NCBI GenBank assembly: GCA_964506325.1
Contig: CAZDLO010000137.1
Coordinates: forward strand, 1 to 8,290
Direction of reading: 5' to 3'
DNA: 8,290 bases
DNA from: CAINVV01 sp964506325
Lineage (GTDB): Bacteria > Bacteroidota > Bacteroidia > Bacteroidales > Prolixibacteraceae
Shown piece after piece: positions 1 to 6,721 of this stretch; the stretch's first letter is position 1, and each line of letters starts with the position of its first letter. The translations under genes and the position numbers were made by a program. Below the pieces are notes generated by a model. That model worked only from the letters and a program-made list of their open reading frames with translations, was not told where the DNA came from and searched no databases.

Positions 1-2
1 AC

Positions 3-1082
3 GGAAGGACCTGGTTCGGACCGGAAGCTGCACCCCTTATGGCCAAAGCCTTGTTGCAACTTGAAGAGAACATAGGAGAGCAACCCGGGTCCTCTTTGGC
101 CGAAAAACCTGGTATAAAGGCATATTATGACATGGTCAGTGAAGCTGGAAAGCTGATTCCTGCTGAAATAATGGAAAAGGACTGGCTGTGGCGGATGTAC
201 ATGCAAAAAGGCGCACTCGACCGTTACACCCAGTTGAATGTTGCCGGTCAGATGGGACTCCGCTCACGCATCGAAAAACAGGTGGCTGATGCAATAAGAA
301 GCAAGGATCCCGGTCCTTTGGTCAGGGAGGCGCTTTCGTGGTTCGGCCTGAAGGAAACGGAGGAGATGGCCCTGCTCCGGAGGGAGGCAGAAAGGCTGGG
401 TGAGGAGAGCAACAGGCTCTTCGGAGAGAGGAACGACGGGCTGTTCAACCTGGACCACGATTTTATAGGACTAGGCTGGTTGAAGCGCCAGCTGGAAAGG
501 GCCCTTAAGGCAGATAAAAAAGCCAGTCAGGAATTACTTGCCATGGTTGTTGATTATGAAAACCCCGGACCGGGCGGGTATTATGACAACCTTGGCACCT
601 TTAACGTCGCTCCCAATGTCACTTCCGGCTATCCTTATGACCATGGCCAACCCTATGTTGCCAAAATGCTTTCAGAAGGCAACCGCCCGTCACAGCGATC
701 CATGCATTATACCCAGGATGAGAAAGAGGGCGTCTCTTTTCATTATTCAAACCTTGATCCCAAAGCTTCCTACAAAATACGTTTTACCTTCGTTCGTCCC
801 TGGTTCCAGGATCGTTATGCGGAGCGGATGAACCAGAAGTGCCAGTCGGTCTACGCCAACGGGATTCTTCTCGCCAAAGATGTAGAATTGCCTTTACAGA
901 TGAGTGATTTCTTCACCTGGGATATTCCGGCAAAGGCTACTGCCAGCGGAGAATTAACCATAGTGCTCAAAAAATCTGATGATGTGGCCAGTGGCGACCG
1001 GGTGAGTGTGGAGCAATGGCGGAATTCAGGAGGATGGGGGACCATTGTTTCTGAAGTTTGGCTGATGAAAAAGCAGGAATAA
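3..1082 (+). CDS. C-terminal part of a large, probably secreted carbohydrate-active-type protein (5' end outside window)
   Basis: The frame is open to the left edge, so the first ATG (39) is internal and the gene begins outside the window; 359 residues are visible. Residues about 30-175 are predicted helical and rich in Glu, Arg and Leu. A Pro/Gly-rich hinge (PGPGGYYDNLG, about 188-198) leads into a beta-rich C-terminal domain (about 240-357) with the phrasing 'LDPKASYKIRF...' and 'WDIPAKATASGELTI', typical of galactose-binding-like beta-sandwiches that close large glycosidase-like proteins. From memory, similar helical-plus-'YDDLG'-plus-sandwich C-termini occur in large uncharacterised proteins of Planctomycetes and Bacteroidota; this is recall, not a search. 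The catalytic part, if any, lies upstream. The next gene follows closely and also looks carbohydrate-active, which supports a role in glycan processing. The exact family is unknown. Confidence 0.75.
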   Translation, partial: GRTWFGPEAAPLMAKALLQLEENIGEQPGSSLAEKPGIKAYYDMVSEAGKLIPAEIMEKDWLWRMYMQKGALDRYTQLNVAGQMGLRSRIEKQVADAIRSKDPGPLVREALSWFGLKETEEMALLRREAERLGEESNRLFGERNDGLFNLDHDFIGLGWLKRQLERALKADKKASQELLAMVVDYENPGPGGYYDNLGTFNVAPNVTSGYPYDHGQPYVAKMLSEGNRPSQRSMHYTQDEKEGVSFHYSNLDPKASYKIRFTFVRPWFQDRYAERMNQKCQSVYANGILLAKDVELPLQMSDFFTWDIPAKATASGELTIVLKKSDDVASGDRVSVEQWRNSGGWGTIVSEVWLMKKQE

Positions 1083-1120
1083 AATCCATGAAGTGGAATA
1101 CACAACAATTACGACCTAAA

Positions 1121-3316
1121 ATGACAAACAAGATTTATTTTCTTTTGCTGCTAACCTTCTCTCTGATAGACCAGGATTGCTTTTCTCAACAAAAAGAGCA
1201 GCCGTCAGGGGGTGCCAGGGAAAAAACCGTGTTTCAGACCGCCGGGCAGTGGAAAGCGGCCACTGACGTGAGATCGGATGTTGCGATTGTTTATGGTGCA
1301 ACAGACAGGGCAGGGATGACCTTCGAGCAGCGGGTACAGTCCTGGCGGGACCGTGGTTACACTGTTCATTTCATGACCGGGATTGCCTGGGGCGATTACA
1401 AGGATTACTTCACCGGGGAATGGGATGGGATCAATCACCTGAACGAGGGACAGGTAACTGCAAAAGGAGATACCATCTGGCACGGGAAATTAATTCCTTA
1501 CCTGGTTCCAACAGCCTCTTTCATAAAATACATGAATGAAAAGCACATCAAACGAGTCATTGATGCAGGAATCGATGCCATTTACCTCGAAGAACCCGAG
1601 TTTTGGGCCCGTGCAGGATACAGCAGCGCCTTCAAGGAGGAATGGCAGAAATATTATAATTTCCCGTGGAGGCCTCAGCACGAATCTCCTGAGAATACTT
1701 ACCTCTCCGGTAAACTGAAATACCAGTTGTATTACAACGCCCTGAACGCGGTATTTACCTATGCAAAAGAATATGGCAAGAGCAAAGGGATGAATATCAG
1801 GTGCTACGTCCCGACTCATTCCCTGGTCAATTATTCAGCCTGGAGGATTGTAAGCCCGGAAGCCAGCCTGGCATCCCTGCCATGCGTGGACGGATATATC
1901 GCCCAGGTATGGACCGGAACGTCAAGGGAACCAACCTATTACAACGGAGTCATGAAGGAGCGTGTATTTGAGAATGCCTTCCTTGAATATGGCTCCATGG
2001 AATCCATGACCGCACCCACTGGAAGAAAGATGTTTTTCCTGACCGACCCTATTGAGGACAGGCCGCGCGACTGGGGTGACTACAAAAAGAATTACCAGGC
2101 AACCTTTACAGCCCAGTTGTTATACCCCATGATTGCCGATTATGAAGTAATGCCATGGCCCGACAGAATCTATGAGGGACTCTACAGAAAACCCGATAGC
2201 CAGGAGAAGGAGTCAATTCCACGCCATTATTCTACCCAGATGCAGGTTATGGTTAACTCTCTGAACCAGATGCCATTGTCTGACAATCGCGTAAGCGGTT
2301 CTGCCGGCATCAGCGTCCTGATGGGAAATTCCATGATGTTTCAGCGTTTCCCGACACACAAAGAATATGAGGATCCGCAATTGTCCAATTTCTACGGCCT
2401 CACCCTGCCCCTGTTAAAGAGCGGTATCCCGGTAAAAATCCTGCATATCGAGAATGTTGCCTATCCGGAAACCTGGAAGGATACCAAAGTTCTTGTGATG
2501 TCCTATTCCAACATGAAACCGCTTGATCCGGAAGCTCACAAGCATATTGCACAGTGGGTGAAGAAGGGTGGCGTTCTCTTTTACTGCGGCCGCGACAATG
2601 ATCCTTTTCAGACAGTAAGGGAGTGGTGGAACAGCGGAGGCACCAAATACCAGGCACCGTCCGGACATTTGTTTGAGTTGCTTGGAATGGACCCCACCGC
2701 AAAGGAAGGGGAGTACCATTATGGCAAGGGAACAGTATTTGTTTCCAGGCAGGATCCCAAGGAACTTGTACTTACTCCTGGTTCAGACAGAGGTTACCTG
2801 GCAAAAGTGAAACAACTGTACGAAAAAAATGCCGGATCAGGTAAACTGATCGTCAAGAACTTCTTTTATCTGAACAGGGGGCCTTTTGAACTCATCGCTG
2901 TCCTGGATGAAAGTGTAAATATGGAACCTTATACCTTCAAAGGGTGCCTGATTGATCTTTTTGACCCTAAGCTCCCCGTGCTGACTGAAAAATCGGTATT
3001 GCCGGGTGAACAGGCATTTCTTTATAATGTTGGACGGGTGCCGGATCCAAACAGGCCACAGGTCCTGGCCGGAGCAGCAAGGGTATACAACGAGGTTGCC
3101 GGCAGCAGGAAATATTCATTTACTGCAAAGAGCCCTGTAAATACCACCAGCGCCATGCGGGTACTTCTGCCGTCTCCCCCGGTGAAAACAACAATCAGGG
3201 ATTCAACTGGGAAGTTAGTCAGCGAATTTGTGTCTGAATGGGATGCGGCAAGCAGAACAGCGTTGATTGGTTTTGAAAATAGTCCGGATGGCATCCAGGT
3301 AGAATTTCTATGGTAG
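1121..3316 (+). CDS. Secreted glycoside-hydrolase-like protein: TIM barrel, amidotransferase-like domain, beta-rich C-terminus
   Basis: From ATG 1121 the protein has 731 residues. A signal peptide (about 1-23, hydrophobic FLLLLTFSLI, ending CFSQQ) predicts export. Residues about 50-350 read as a (beta/alpha)8 barrel: strand-like VAIVYG and YTVHFMTGIAWGDY, then AIYLEEPEFW (about 154-162) with adjacent Glu157/Glu158 at a strand end, CVDGYIAQVWTG, KMFFLTDP and DYEVMPWPDRIYEGLY (Glu342). These acidic residues are candidate acid/base and nucleophile residues by analogy with clan-A-type glycosidases; this is inference. Residues about 394-495 (ISVLMGNSMM, LLKSGIPVKI, TKVLVMSYSNMKPL, WVKKGGVLFYCGRD) resemble the glutamine-amidotransferase-like domain that follows the barrel in GH42-type beta-galactosidases. 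A beta-rich tail (about 580-731) completes it. An alternative ATG at 1088 lies 5 bp after the previous stop and has AGGA 9 nt upstream; I prefer 1121 for its A-rich context and compact signal peptide. No named family or substrate can be assigned. Confidence 0.8.
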   Translation: MTNKIYFLLLLTFSLIDQDCFSQQKEQPSGGAREKTVFQTAGQWKAATDVRSDVAIVYGATDRAGMTFEQRVQSWRDRGYTVHFMTGIAWGDYKDYFTGEWDGINHLNEGQVTAKGDTIWHGKLIPYLVPTASFIKYMNEKHIKRVIDAGIDAIYLEEPEFWARAGYSSAFKEEWQKYYNFPWRPQHESPENTYLSGKLKYQLYYNALNAVFTYAKEYGKSKGMNIRCYVPTHSLVNYSAWRIVSPEASLASLPCVDGYIAQVWTGTSREPTYYNGVMKERVFENAFLEYGSMESMTAPTGRKMFFLTDPIEDRPRDWGDYKKNYQATFTAQLLYPMIADYEVMPWPDRIYEGLYRKPDSQEKESIPRHYSTQMQVMVNSLNQMPLSDNRVSGSAGISVLMGNSMMFQRFPTHKEYEDPQLSNFYGLTLPLLKSGIPVKILHIENVAYPETWKDTKVLVMSYSNMKPLDPEAHKHIAQWVKKGGVLFYCGRDNDPFQTVREWWNSGGTKYQAPSGHLFELLGMDPTAKEGEYHYGKGTVFVSRQDPKELVLTPGSDRGYLAKVKQLYEKNAGSGKLIVKNFFYLNRGPFELIAVLDESVNMEPYTFKGCLIDLFDPKLPVLTEKSVLPGEQAFLYNVGRVPDPNRPQVLAGAARVYNEVAGSRKYSFTAKSPVNTTSAMRVLLPSPPVKTTIRDSTGKLVSEFVSEWDAASRTALIGFENSPDGIQVEFLW

Positions 3317-3338
3317 TTTGCGCAATAAAAAAACGGCA

Positions 3339-3902
3339 ATGACTTTTCCACCTTATATCCGGAGTATTCCTAACCTTTCAGAACAAACTGAACAGGAGAT
3401 AAGTTCTGTTTTCAAAAGGGAGGTATTGCCCAAGGGGCATTTCCTATACAGGGCAGGAGAGGTCTGCCATCATATCTATTACGTTGAAACAGGATTGGCA
3501 CGTGTATATTATAATACCCTGAACGGGAAGGAAATAACACAGTGGTTTTTCCCGGAAAATTCTTTTTTAACCGCGGTTGACTGCTTCTATAACCGGAAAC
3601 CAACCATGTTTTATGGCGAATTACTGGAAGACTCCGTGGTCTATTCCATCAGGTATGCCGAAATGGAGGCAATGCTGAGTGAGAACCATGAAATGGCCCA
3701 GTTTGCCTTTCATGCCGTTTATGCACTTACCAGGAAATTGTCGGAATACATCACGGGCATCAAGTTCCAGAGTGCGGAAGATCGCTACAATGCACTTATG
3801 AAGGATTATCCCGGAATTTTTCAAAGGGTTAAATTGGGACACATTGCTTCGTTTCTTGGGATAACACAGGAAACCCTCAGCCGGATCAGGGCAGGAAAAT
3901 AA
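3339..3902 (+). CDS. Crp/Fnr-family transcriptional regulator
   Basis: This 187-aa cytoplasmic DNA-binding regulator has an N-terminal cyclic-nucleotide-binding-type beta-roll (about 15-115: PKGHFLYRAGEVCHHIYYVE, TGLARVYY, ITQWFFPENSF), a long dimerisation helix (about 117-145) and a C-terminal helix-turn-helix (about 163-185) with the characteristic HIASFLGITQETLSRIR. The length and the near absence of a wing after the recognition helix are normal for Bacteroidota members. Only two cysteines are present (Cys43, Cys82) and there is no N-terminal cysteine cluster, so it is not a classical [4Fe-4S] oxygen-sensing FNR; the effector is unknown. ATG 3339 is chosen over the in-frame TTG at 3318, which would add seven residues upstream of the domain. 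It sits 22 bp after the glycosidase-like gene and is probably co-transcribed. An FNR-type box lies just downstream, in front of the next gene, and is a candidate target. Confidence 0.92.
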   Translation: MTFPPYIRSIPNLSEQTEQEISSVFKREVLPKGHFLYRAGEVCHHIYYVETGLARVYYNTLNGKEITQWFFPENSFLTAVDCFYNRKPTMFYGELLEDSVVYSIRYAEMEAMLSENHEMAQFAFHAVYALTRKLSEYITGIKFQSAEDRYNALMKDYPGIFQRVKLGHIASFLGITQETLSRIRAGK

Positions 3903-3916
3903 TTTTTGTCTCCGCC

Positions 3917-3940
3917 ATTTTTTGATCCAGATCAAAAAAT
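3917..3940. promoter_or_regulatory. Perfect palindrome containing an exact FNR/CRP-type box (TTGAT-N4-ATCAA)
   Basis: The two 11-bp arms, ATTTTTTGATC and GATCAAAAAAT, are perfect inverse complements around a central CA. Inside them, 3922-3935 reads TTGATCCAGATCAA, an exact match to the TTGAT-N4-ATCAA consensus bound by FNR-type members of the Crp/Fnr superfamily. The site starts 14 bp after the stop of a Crp/Fnr gene and 46 bp before the next ATG, which suits an operator for the 3986-5086 genes. A weak terminator hairpin is the alternative, but the stem is mostly A-T and no clear T-run follows. Binding by the adjacent regulator is inference. Confidence 0.6.
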
Positions 3941-3962
3941 TTGGTTTGAGGTTACTTTTCCT

Positions 3963-3986
3963 TTGCATCATTGATCATTGATGCAA
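3963..3986. repeat. Near-perfect 24-bp palindrome touching the start codon at 3986
   Basis: The arms TTGCATCA (3963-3970) and TGATGCAA (3979-3986) are exact inverse complements. The 8-bp spacer TTGATCAT itself centres on TGATCA, so only one base pair breaks symmetry over 24 bp. It also reads as a tandem ATCATTG (3967-3973, 3974-3980). The right end shares its last base with the ATG of the following gene, so it could act as an operator or, in RNA, as a hairpin near the start codon. Function is unproven. Confidence 0.45.
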
Positions 3987-4450
3987 TGCAGACTGAAAAG
4001 AAAAGGGCTCAATTTCCATTCGTTTCCCCCGGGATTCAACAAAGCCGGGAGGCGACAAATAATCATTTCGCATTTATTACGGATGACTGTGGTATTCATA
4101 CAGCTTTTGAACTGATAAAATTCAAGCTGAGAAATGAGTGCGACAGTTTTCTGTCATTGATCTATTCAGTAAACGGTCCCTTTTCACATCCCCTGTTTGT
4201 GGCTGAACTCGAAAGTCTGGGGAGGCGTTATTATTCACAACTGATCACTTATTATGAATATTCCGGGGGAATGGAAAATCCCGGAAATTCTGACATCAAC
4301 CAGCAGTTGCTGGAGATCATCATCAACAGTAATACTTGCGAGATGCTGCAATTTCTTGTCCTGGGACAGGAAGACCTGGTAATCCGGGTTACCGGCAGGT
4401 TACTTTTCCTGGGAATCCAACCCAATCAGATTCATTCACAAATCCTTTAA
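3986..4450 (+). CDS. Orphan, degenerate ferredoxin-reductase-like NAD(P)-binding domain protein
   Basis: This 154-aa protein has no signal peptide or membrane segment. Its order of motifs follows the C-terminal NAD(P)-binding half of ferredoxin-NADP reductase / PaaE-type flavin reductases. FAFITDDCGIHTAFELIKFKL (residues 28-48) sits where those enzymes have 'GxGITPxxSM'. SLIYSVN (57-63) then VAELESL (72-78) match the 'LIYgnr...ELeeL' segment. FLVLGQEDLVIRV...FLGIQPNQIH (123-150) matches the terminal 'yfCGPxxMi..v...L..lGi....Ih'. The N-terminal FAD-binding barrel is entirely missing, GxG is not preserved, and the CGP cysteine is Leu. Ordinary flavin-dependent hydride transfer is therefore unlikely; a regulatory, scaffold or relic role is possible. 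The ATG at 3986 is preferred to the in-frame TTG at 3971, which lies inside the palindrome. The beta-barrel gene follows after 12 bp, so the two are probably co-transcribed. The homology is read by eye. Confidence 0.65.
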   Translation: MQTEKKRAQFPFVSPGIQQSREATNNHFAFITDDCGIHTAFELIKFKLRNECDSFLSLIYSVNGPFSHPLFVAELESLGRRYYSQLITYYEYSGGMENPGNSDINQQLLEIIINSNTCEMLQFLVLGQEDLVIRVTGRLLFLGIQPNQIHSQIL

Positions 4451-4462
4451 ATTTTACGTTTT

Positions 4463-5086
4463 ATGAAAACAAAGAATTCAATTTTACTTGCTTTGGCTTT
4501 AACCCTGATCTCAACTTCAGCCTTTTCCCAGATCGGTTTCGGGTTGCACAATGGTGTCACTGTATCAACATTTGCCCCCAAAGGCGATCTCCTTGACAAC
4601 AGCAATGTCACCTTCTCCTATACCATCGGAGCATTTTCCACTTTGCCTTTCAGTAACTCCTTTGCGGTTCAACCCGAAATCAATTATGTCAGGAAAGGCA
4701 GAAATGAAGAAACCTATGAACTGAACACGACTGTCAAAACCGATTATAAAATTGATTACCTGCAGGTTCCGGTACTTTTTCAATACAGGGATAACCTGAA
4801 AAATGAGGGAGCTCTTTTTTATATCGAAGCAGGACCGTATGCCGGTTTTGCCTTGAATAACCTGACGCAGCCTTCTAAGGGGAATGACAGTGGTCTCACT
4901 GTTCCTGCTCCTGACGAGAAAAAGACAGATTGGGGAGCAGCATTTGGAATCGGGTTCGAGGCACCCGTGTGGCAGCAGGCTCTTCGTTTCAATCTGAGGT
5001 ACAATATGGGGCTGAGTGAAATTGCAGGTCAGCCAGCTGATTACCGCACAAAAGCTTTGAGCCTGACTGTAGGCATAGCCTTTTAA
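4463..5086 (+). CDS. Outer-membrane beta-barrel (porin family) protein
   Basis: This 207-aa protein has a clear signal peptide (MKTKNSILLALALTLISTSAFSQ, cleaved near residue 21-23). The mature chain alternates beta-strands and turns: IGFGLHNGV, FSYTIGAFSTLPF, FAVQPEINYVRKG, YLQVPVLFQYR, ALFYIEAGPYAGF, WGAAFGIGFEAP, LRFNLRYNMGLS and a terminal strand ending in aromatic Phe (LSLTVGIAF). This is the pattern of the eight-stranded 'outer membrane protein beta-barrel' (PorT-like/OmpX-like) proteins abundant in Bacteroidota. The QPEINYVRKG and LQVPVLFQYR phrases are characteristic. Its ligand or role is unknown. It lies 12 bp after the orphan redox-domain gene on the same strand. Its TAA stop overlaps the stop of the convergent gene. 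Confidence 0.9.
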   Translation: MKTKNSILLALALTLISTSAFSQIGFGLHNGVTVSTFAPKGDLLDNSNVTFSYTIGAFSTLPFSNSFAVQPEINYVRKGRNEETYELNTTVKTDYKIDYLQVPVLFQYRDNLKNEGALFYIEAGPYAGFALNNLTQPSKGNDSGLTVPAPDEKKTDWGAAFGIGFEAPVWQQALRFNLRYNMGLSEIAGQPADYRTKALSLTVGIAF

Positions 5087-5364
5087 CGATTCCTTTTTCG
5101 GAAGGCAGGGAAATACAAAACGGCCGCAACAGGCAGGATAAAGACAAAACCGGTAACCCACATTATTCTCTCATTCAATTTGATTTTCTCATTCGAGAAA
5201 ACATCCTTCAAACCTGAATAAAGCAGGTTTACTGCAGCAGCATAGCCAAAACCCAGCATAAGATTTCCCGGGAATTTATTTTCGGAACCCTGAAAAATAT
5301 ATCCCAGGGTCAAAAAGCCAATGCAAATCCAAAGAGAGAGCCTGTAAACGGTTGTTTTTTTCAT
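5083..5364 (-). CDS. Small hypothetical inner-membrane protein
   Basis: From the ATG at 5364 the protein has 93 residues. Hydrophobic segments lie at about 9-24 (SLWICIGFLTLGYIF) and 68-85 (MWVTGFVFILPVAAVLYF), with a weaker one at about 35-50 (LMLGFGYAAAVNLLYS). The C-terminus is basic (FRKRNR), suggesting a cytoplasmic tail. No family is recognised. An in-frame ATG at 5421 would add 19 hydrophilic residues (MTDPALPGENLYDLNRIHP); the MKKTTVYR start is preferred because its positively charged beginning directly precedes the first membrane segment. The gene lies 87 bp downstream of the PQQ-propeller gene on the same strand and may be the last gene of that transcript. Its TAA stop overlaps by 4 bp with the beta-barrel gene. 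Confidence 0.6.
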   Translation of the reverse strand: MKKTTVYRLSLWICIGFLTLGYIFQGSENKFPGNLMLGFGYAAAVNLLYSGLKDVFSNEKIKLNERIMWVTGFVFILPVAAVLYFPAFRKRNR

Positions 5365-5451
5365 GGGGTGTATTCGGTTTAAGTCGTATAAGTTTTCGCC
5401 TGGCAATGCCGGGTCCGTCATTTCATCAATAATCAGGCCCTTTCATTTTGG

Positions 5452-6687
5452 TCATCTGCTTCCAATGCAGTAAAGGTGCTTCAGTCCCCTGATGTATATT
5501 TTGCCGTTGCTGATGGCAGGCGATGCAAACATTTTCTCCCCGAGGGAATTGGCAGAGATCAGGTCGAAAGTTGGTCCGGGTTTGATGACCTTAATAACTC
5601 CGGCATCATTGGGGATATACACCAGTCCGTTGGCAGTAACCGGCGATGAATACTGCTTGCCGTTGTCCTCTGTCCACAACACATTTCCGGTGGCAGCGTC
5701 ATGGCAGTGGAGCTTGCCATTGATCATCGTTGAAAACAGATATTCACCAATACTTAAAGGGGAAGGAACATAGCAGGCACCGGCAGTGGATTGCCAGACA
5801 ACATGGGTTTGTGTGACTTCGCCACTGCCGTCGGGTTTAATACCCATTAATACGCGTTTTGGCCATGCACTGCTGTAAATAACCAATCCCGATTTTTCAT
5901 TGTAGACCGGACTGGAGGTGAAGTCTTCAGACGGGCCGCTGACGAACCAGTACTTCGTACCGTCGGCAGGGTTGTAGGAGGCGATTTCCTTATTTCCGCC
6001 AAAAATCATCTGCATTTTACCGGCCAAAGGTCTGAATATTGGAGTACTGAAACTGTGGGCAGGCCTTTCATGCCGGATCTTCCAGATCAGATGCCCGTCA
6101 GTACGGCTCAGGGCAGCCACAAATGAATCTCCTTTGCTGTCACAGTTGATGATCAGCTTGTCTTCAAAAATCACCGGGGAACAGCTGTAGCCGTGCGGAC
6201 TGGAAAAAGTGCCCGGCCGCTGAAGCCAAACTTGCTGACCGTTAAAGTCGTAGGCAGCAATCACTACGTCCTGTCCATCAAGGAATGATACAAAAACCAG
6301 GGTGCCATCTGTGGCTGGGGTACCCGATGCAAAACTGTTGTCATTGTGCTTGTTTTCAAATTTCCCCTGAACCACAGTCTTTTGCCACAAGAGGTTTCCA
6401 TTCGATGTATCGTAGCAAAGCAGGACCTTCTCTTCGGTTTCCTGCAAGGCGGAAGCGGTAAAGAGCCGCTCTCCCCAAACGATTGGAGAAGCATAGCCGG
6501 CTCCAGGAACCGGACTCTTCCACAAAACATTGGTTGTTGAGTCCCATTTTGTGGGGATGCCGGTTTCAATGCTTGATCCATCGCCATTGGATCCTCTCCA
6601 GCATGGCCAGTTTTGTGCTTGTGTCAGGGTGCCCGAACTGATCAGGAACAAAAGTAACAAGGGCTTAAATAGTTTTAAACAGGTCAT
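5452..6687 (-). CDS. Secreted PQQ-type beta-propeller repeat protein
   Basis: This complete 411-aa protein has a signal peptide (MTCLKLFKPLLLLFLISSGTLTQAQ, about 1-25). The mature N-terminus is NWPCWRGSNGDGSS, a variant of the 'WPqWRGpnGdG' opening of PQQ-binding-like propeller proteins in Planctomycetes and Bacteroidota. Propeller blades are marked by repeated Asp/Asn-x-x-T/N-G-x-x-W signatures: YDTSNGNLLWQK (92-103), YDFNGQQVWLQ (146-156), LSRTDGHLIWKI (193-204), YNPADGTKYWFV (238-249) and HDAATGNVLWTE (329-340). Several blades open with a 'SSP/TP' turn (ASPIV, SGTPATDG, CSPVI, SSPV). There is no quinoprotein dehydrogenase catalytic cassette or cytochrome CxxCH motif, so it is probably a non-enzymatic scaffold or binding protein, distantly BamB-like, acting in the periplasm or at the surface. 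It lies 34 bp after the HD-domain gene and is probably co-transcribed with it. Confidence 0.9.
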   Translation of the reverse strand: MTCLKLFKPLLLLFLISSGTLTQAQNWPCWRGSNGDGSSIETGIPTKWDSTTNVLWKSPVPGAGYASPIVWGERLFTASALQETEEKVLLCYDTSNGNLLWQKTVVQGKFENKHNDNSFASGTPATDGTLVFVSFLDGQDVVIAAYDFNGQQVWLQRPGTFSSPHGYSCSPVIFEDKLIINCDSKGDSFVAALSRTDGHLIWKIRHERPAHSFSTPIFRPLAGKMQMIFGGNKEIASYNPADGTKYWFVSGPSEDFTSSPVYNEKSGLVIYSSAWPKRVLMGIKPDGSGEVTQTHVVWQSTAGACYVPSPLSIGEYLFSTMINGKLHCHDAATGNVLWTEDNGKQYSSPVTANGLVYIPNDAGVIKVIKPGPTFDLISANSLGEKMFASPAISNGKIYIRGLKHLYCIGSR

Positions 6688-6721
6688 TTGTAATGAAGTT
6701 ACGATATTGGATTATTGATTT

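Noticed and set aside
2400..2719. Two - strand open frames (100 and 101 aa) inside the 731-aa gene
   Set aside because: They lie antisense within a well-supported long gene and have low-quality composition.
3318..3338. TTG start for the Crp/Fnr gene, 1 nt after the preceding stop
   Set aside because: The ATG at 3339 gives the usual length and begins just before the first conserved element; TTG starts are rare in this phylum.
3917..3945. Reading the first palindrome as a terminator of the Crp/Fnr gene
   Set aside because: The stem is mainly A-T with a 4-nt loop at best and is followed by TTGG rather than a T-run; an operator fits better, though a terminator role is not excluded.
3940..3960. 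Bacteroidota-type promoter (TTTG ... TAnnTTTG) before the 3986 gene
   Set aside because: TTTG copies and a TACTTTTC exist but the spacing between them is far from the usual 19-21 bp.
3971..3985. TTG start for the orphan redox-domain gene
   Set aside because: It would place the start inside the palindrome and add only MIIDA; the ATG at 3986 is more plausible.
4565..5161. 198-aa open frame on the - strand opposite the beta-barrel gene
   Set aside because: It overlaps almost all of a convincing signal-peptide-bearing beta-barrel gene and its translation is Cys/Ser-rich with no domain; it is a shadow of codon bias.
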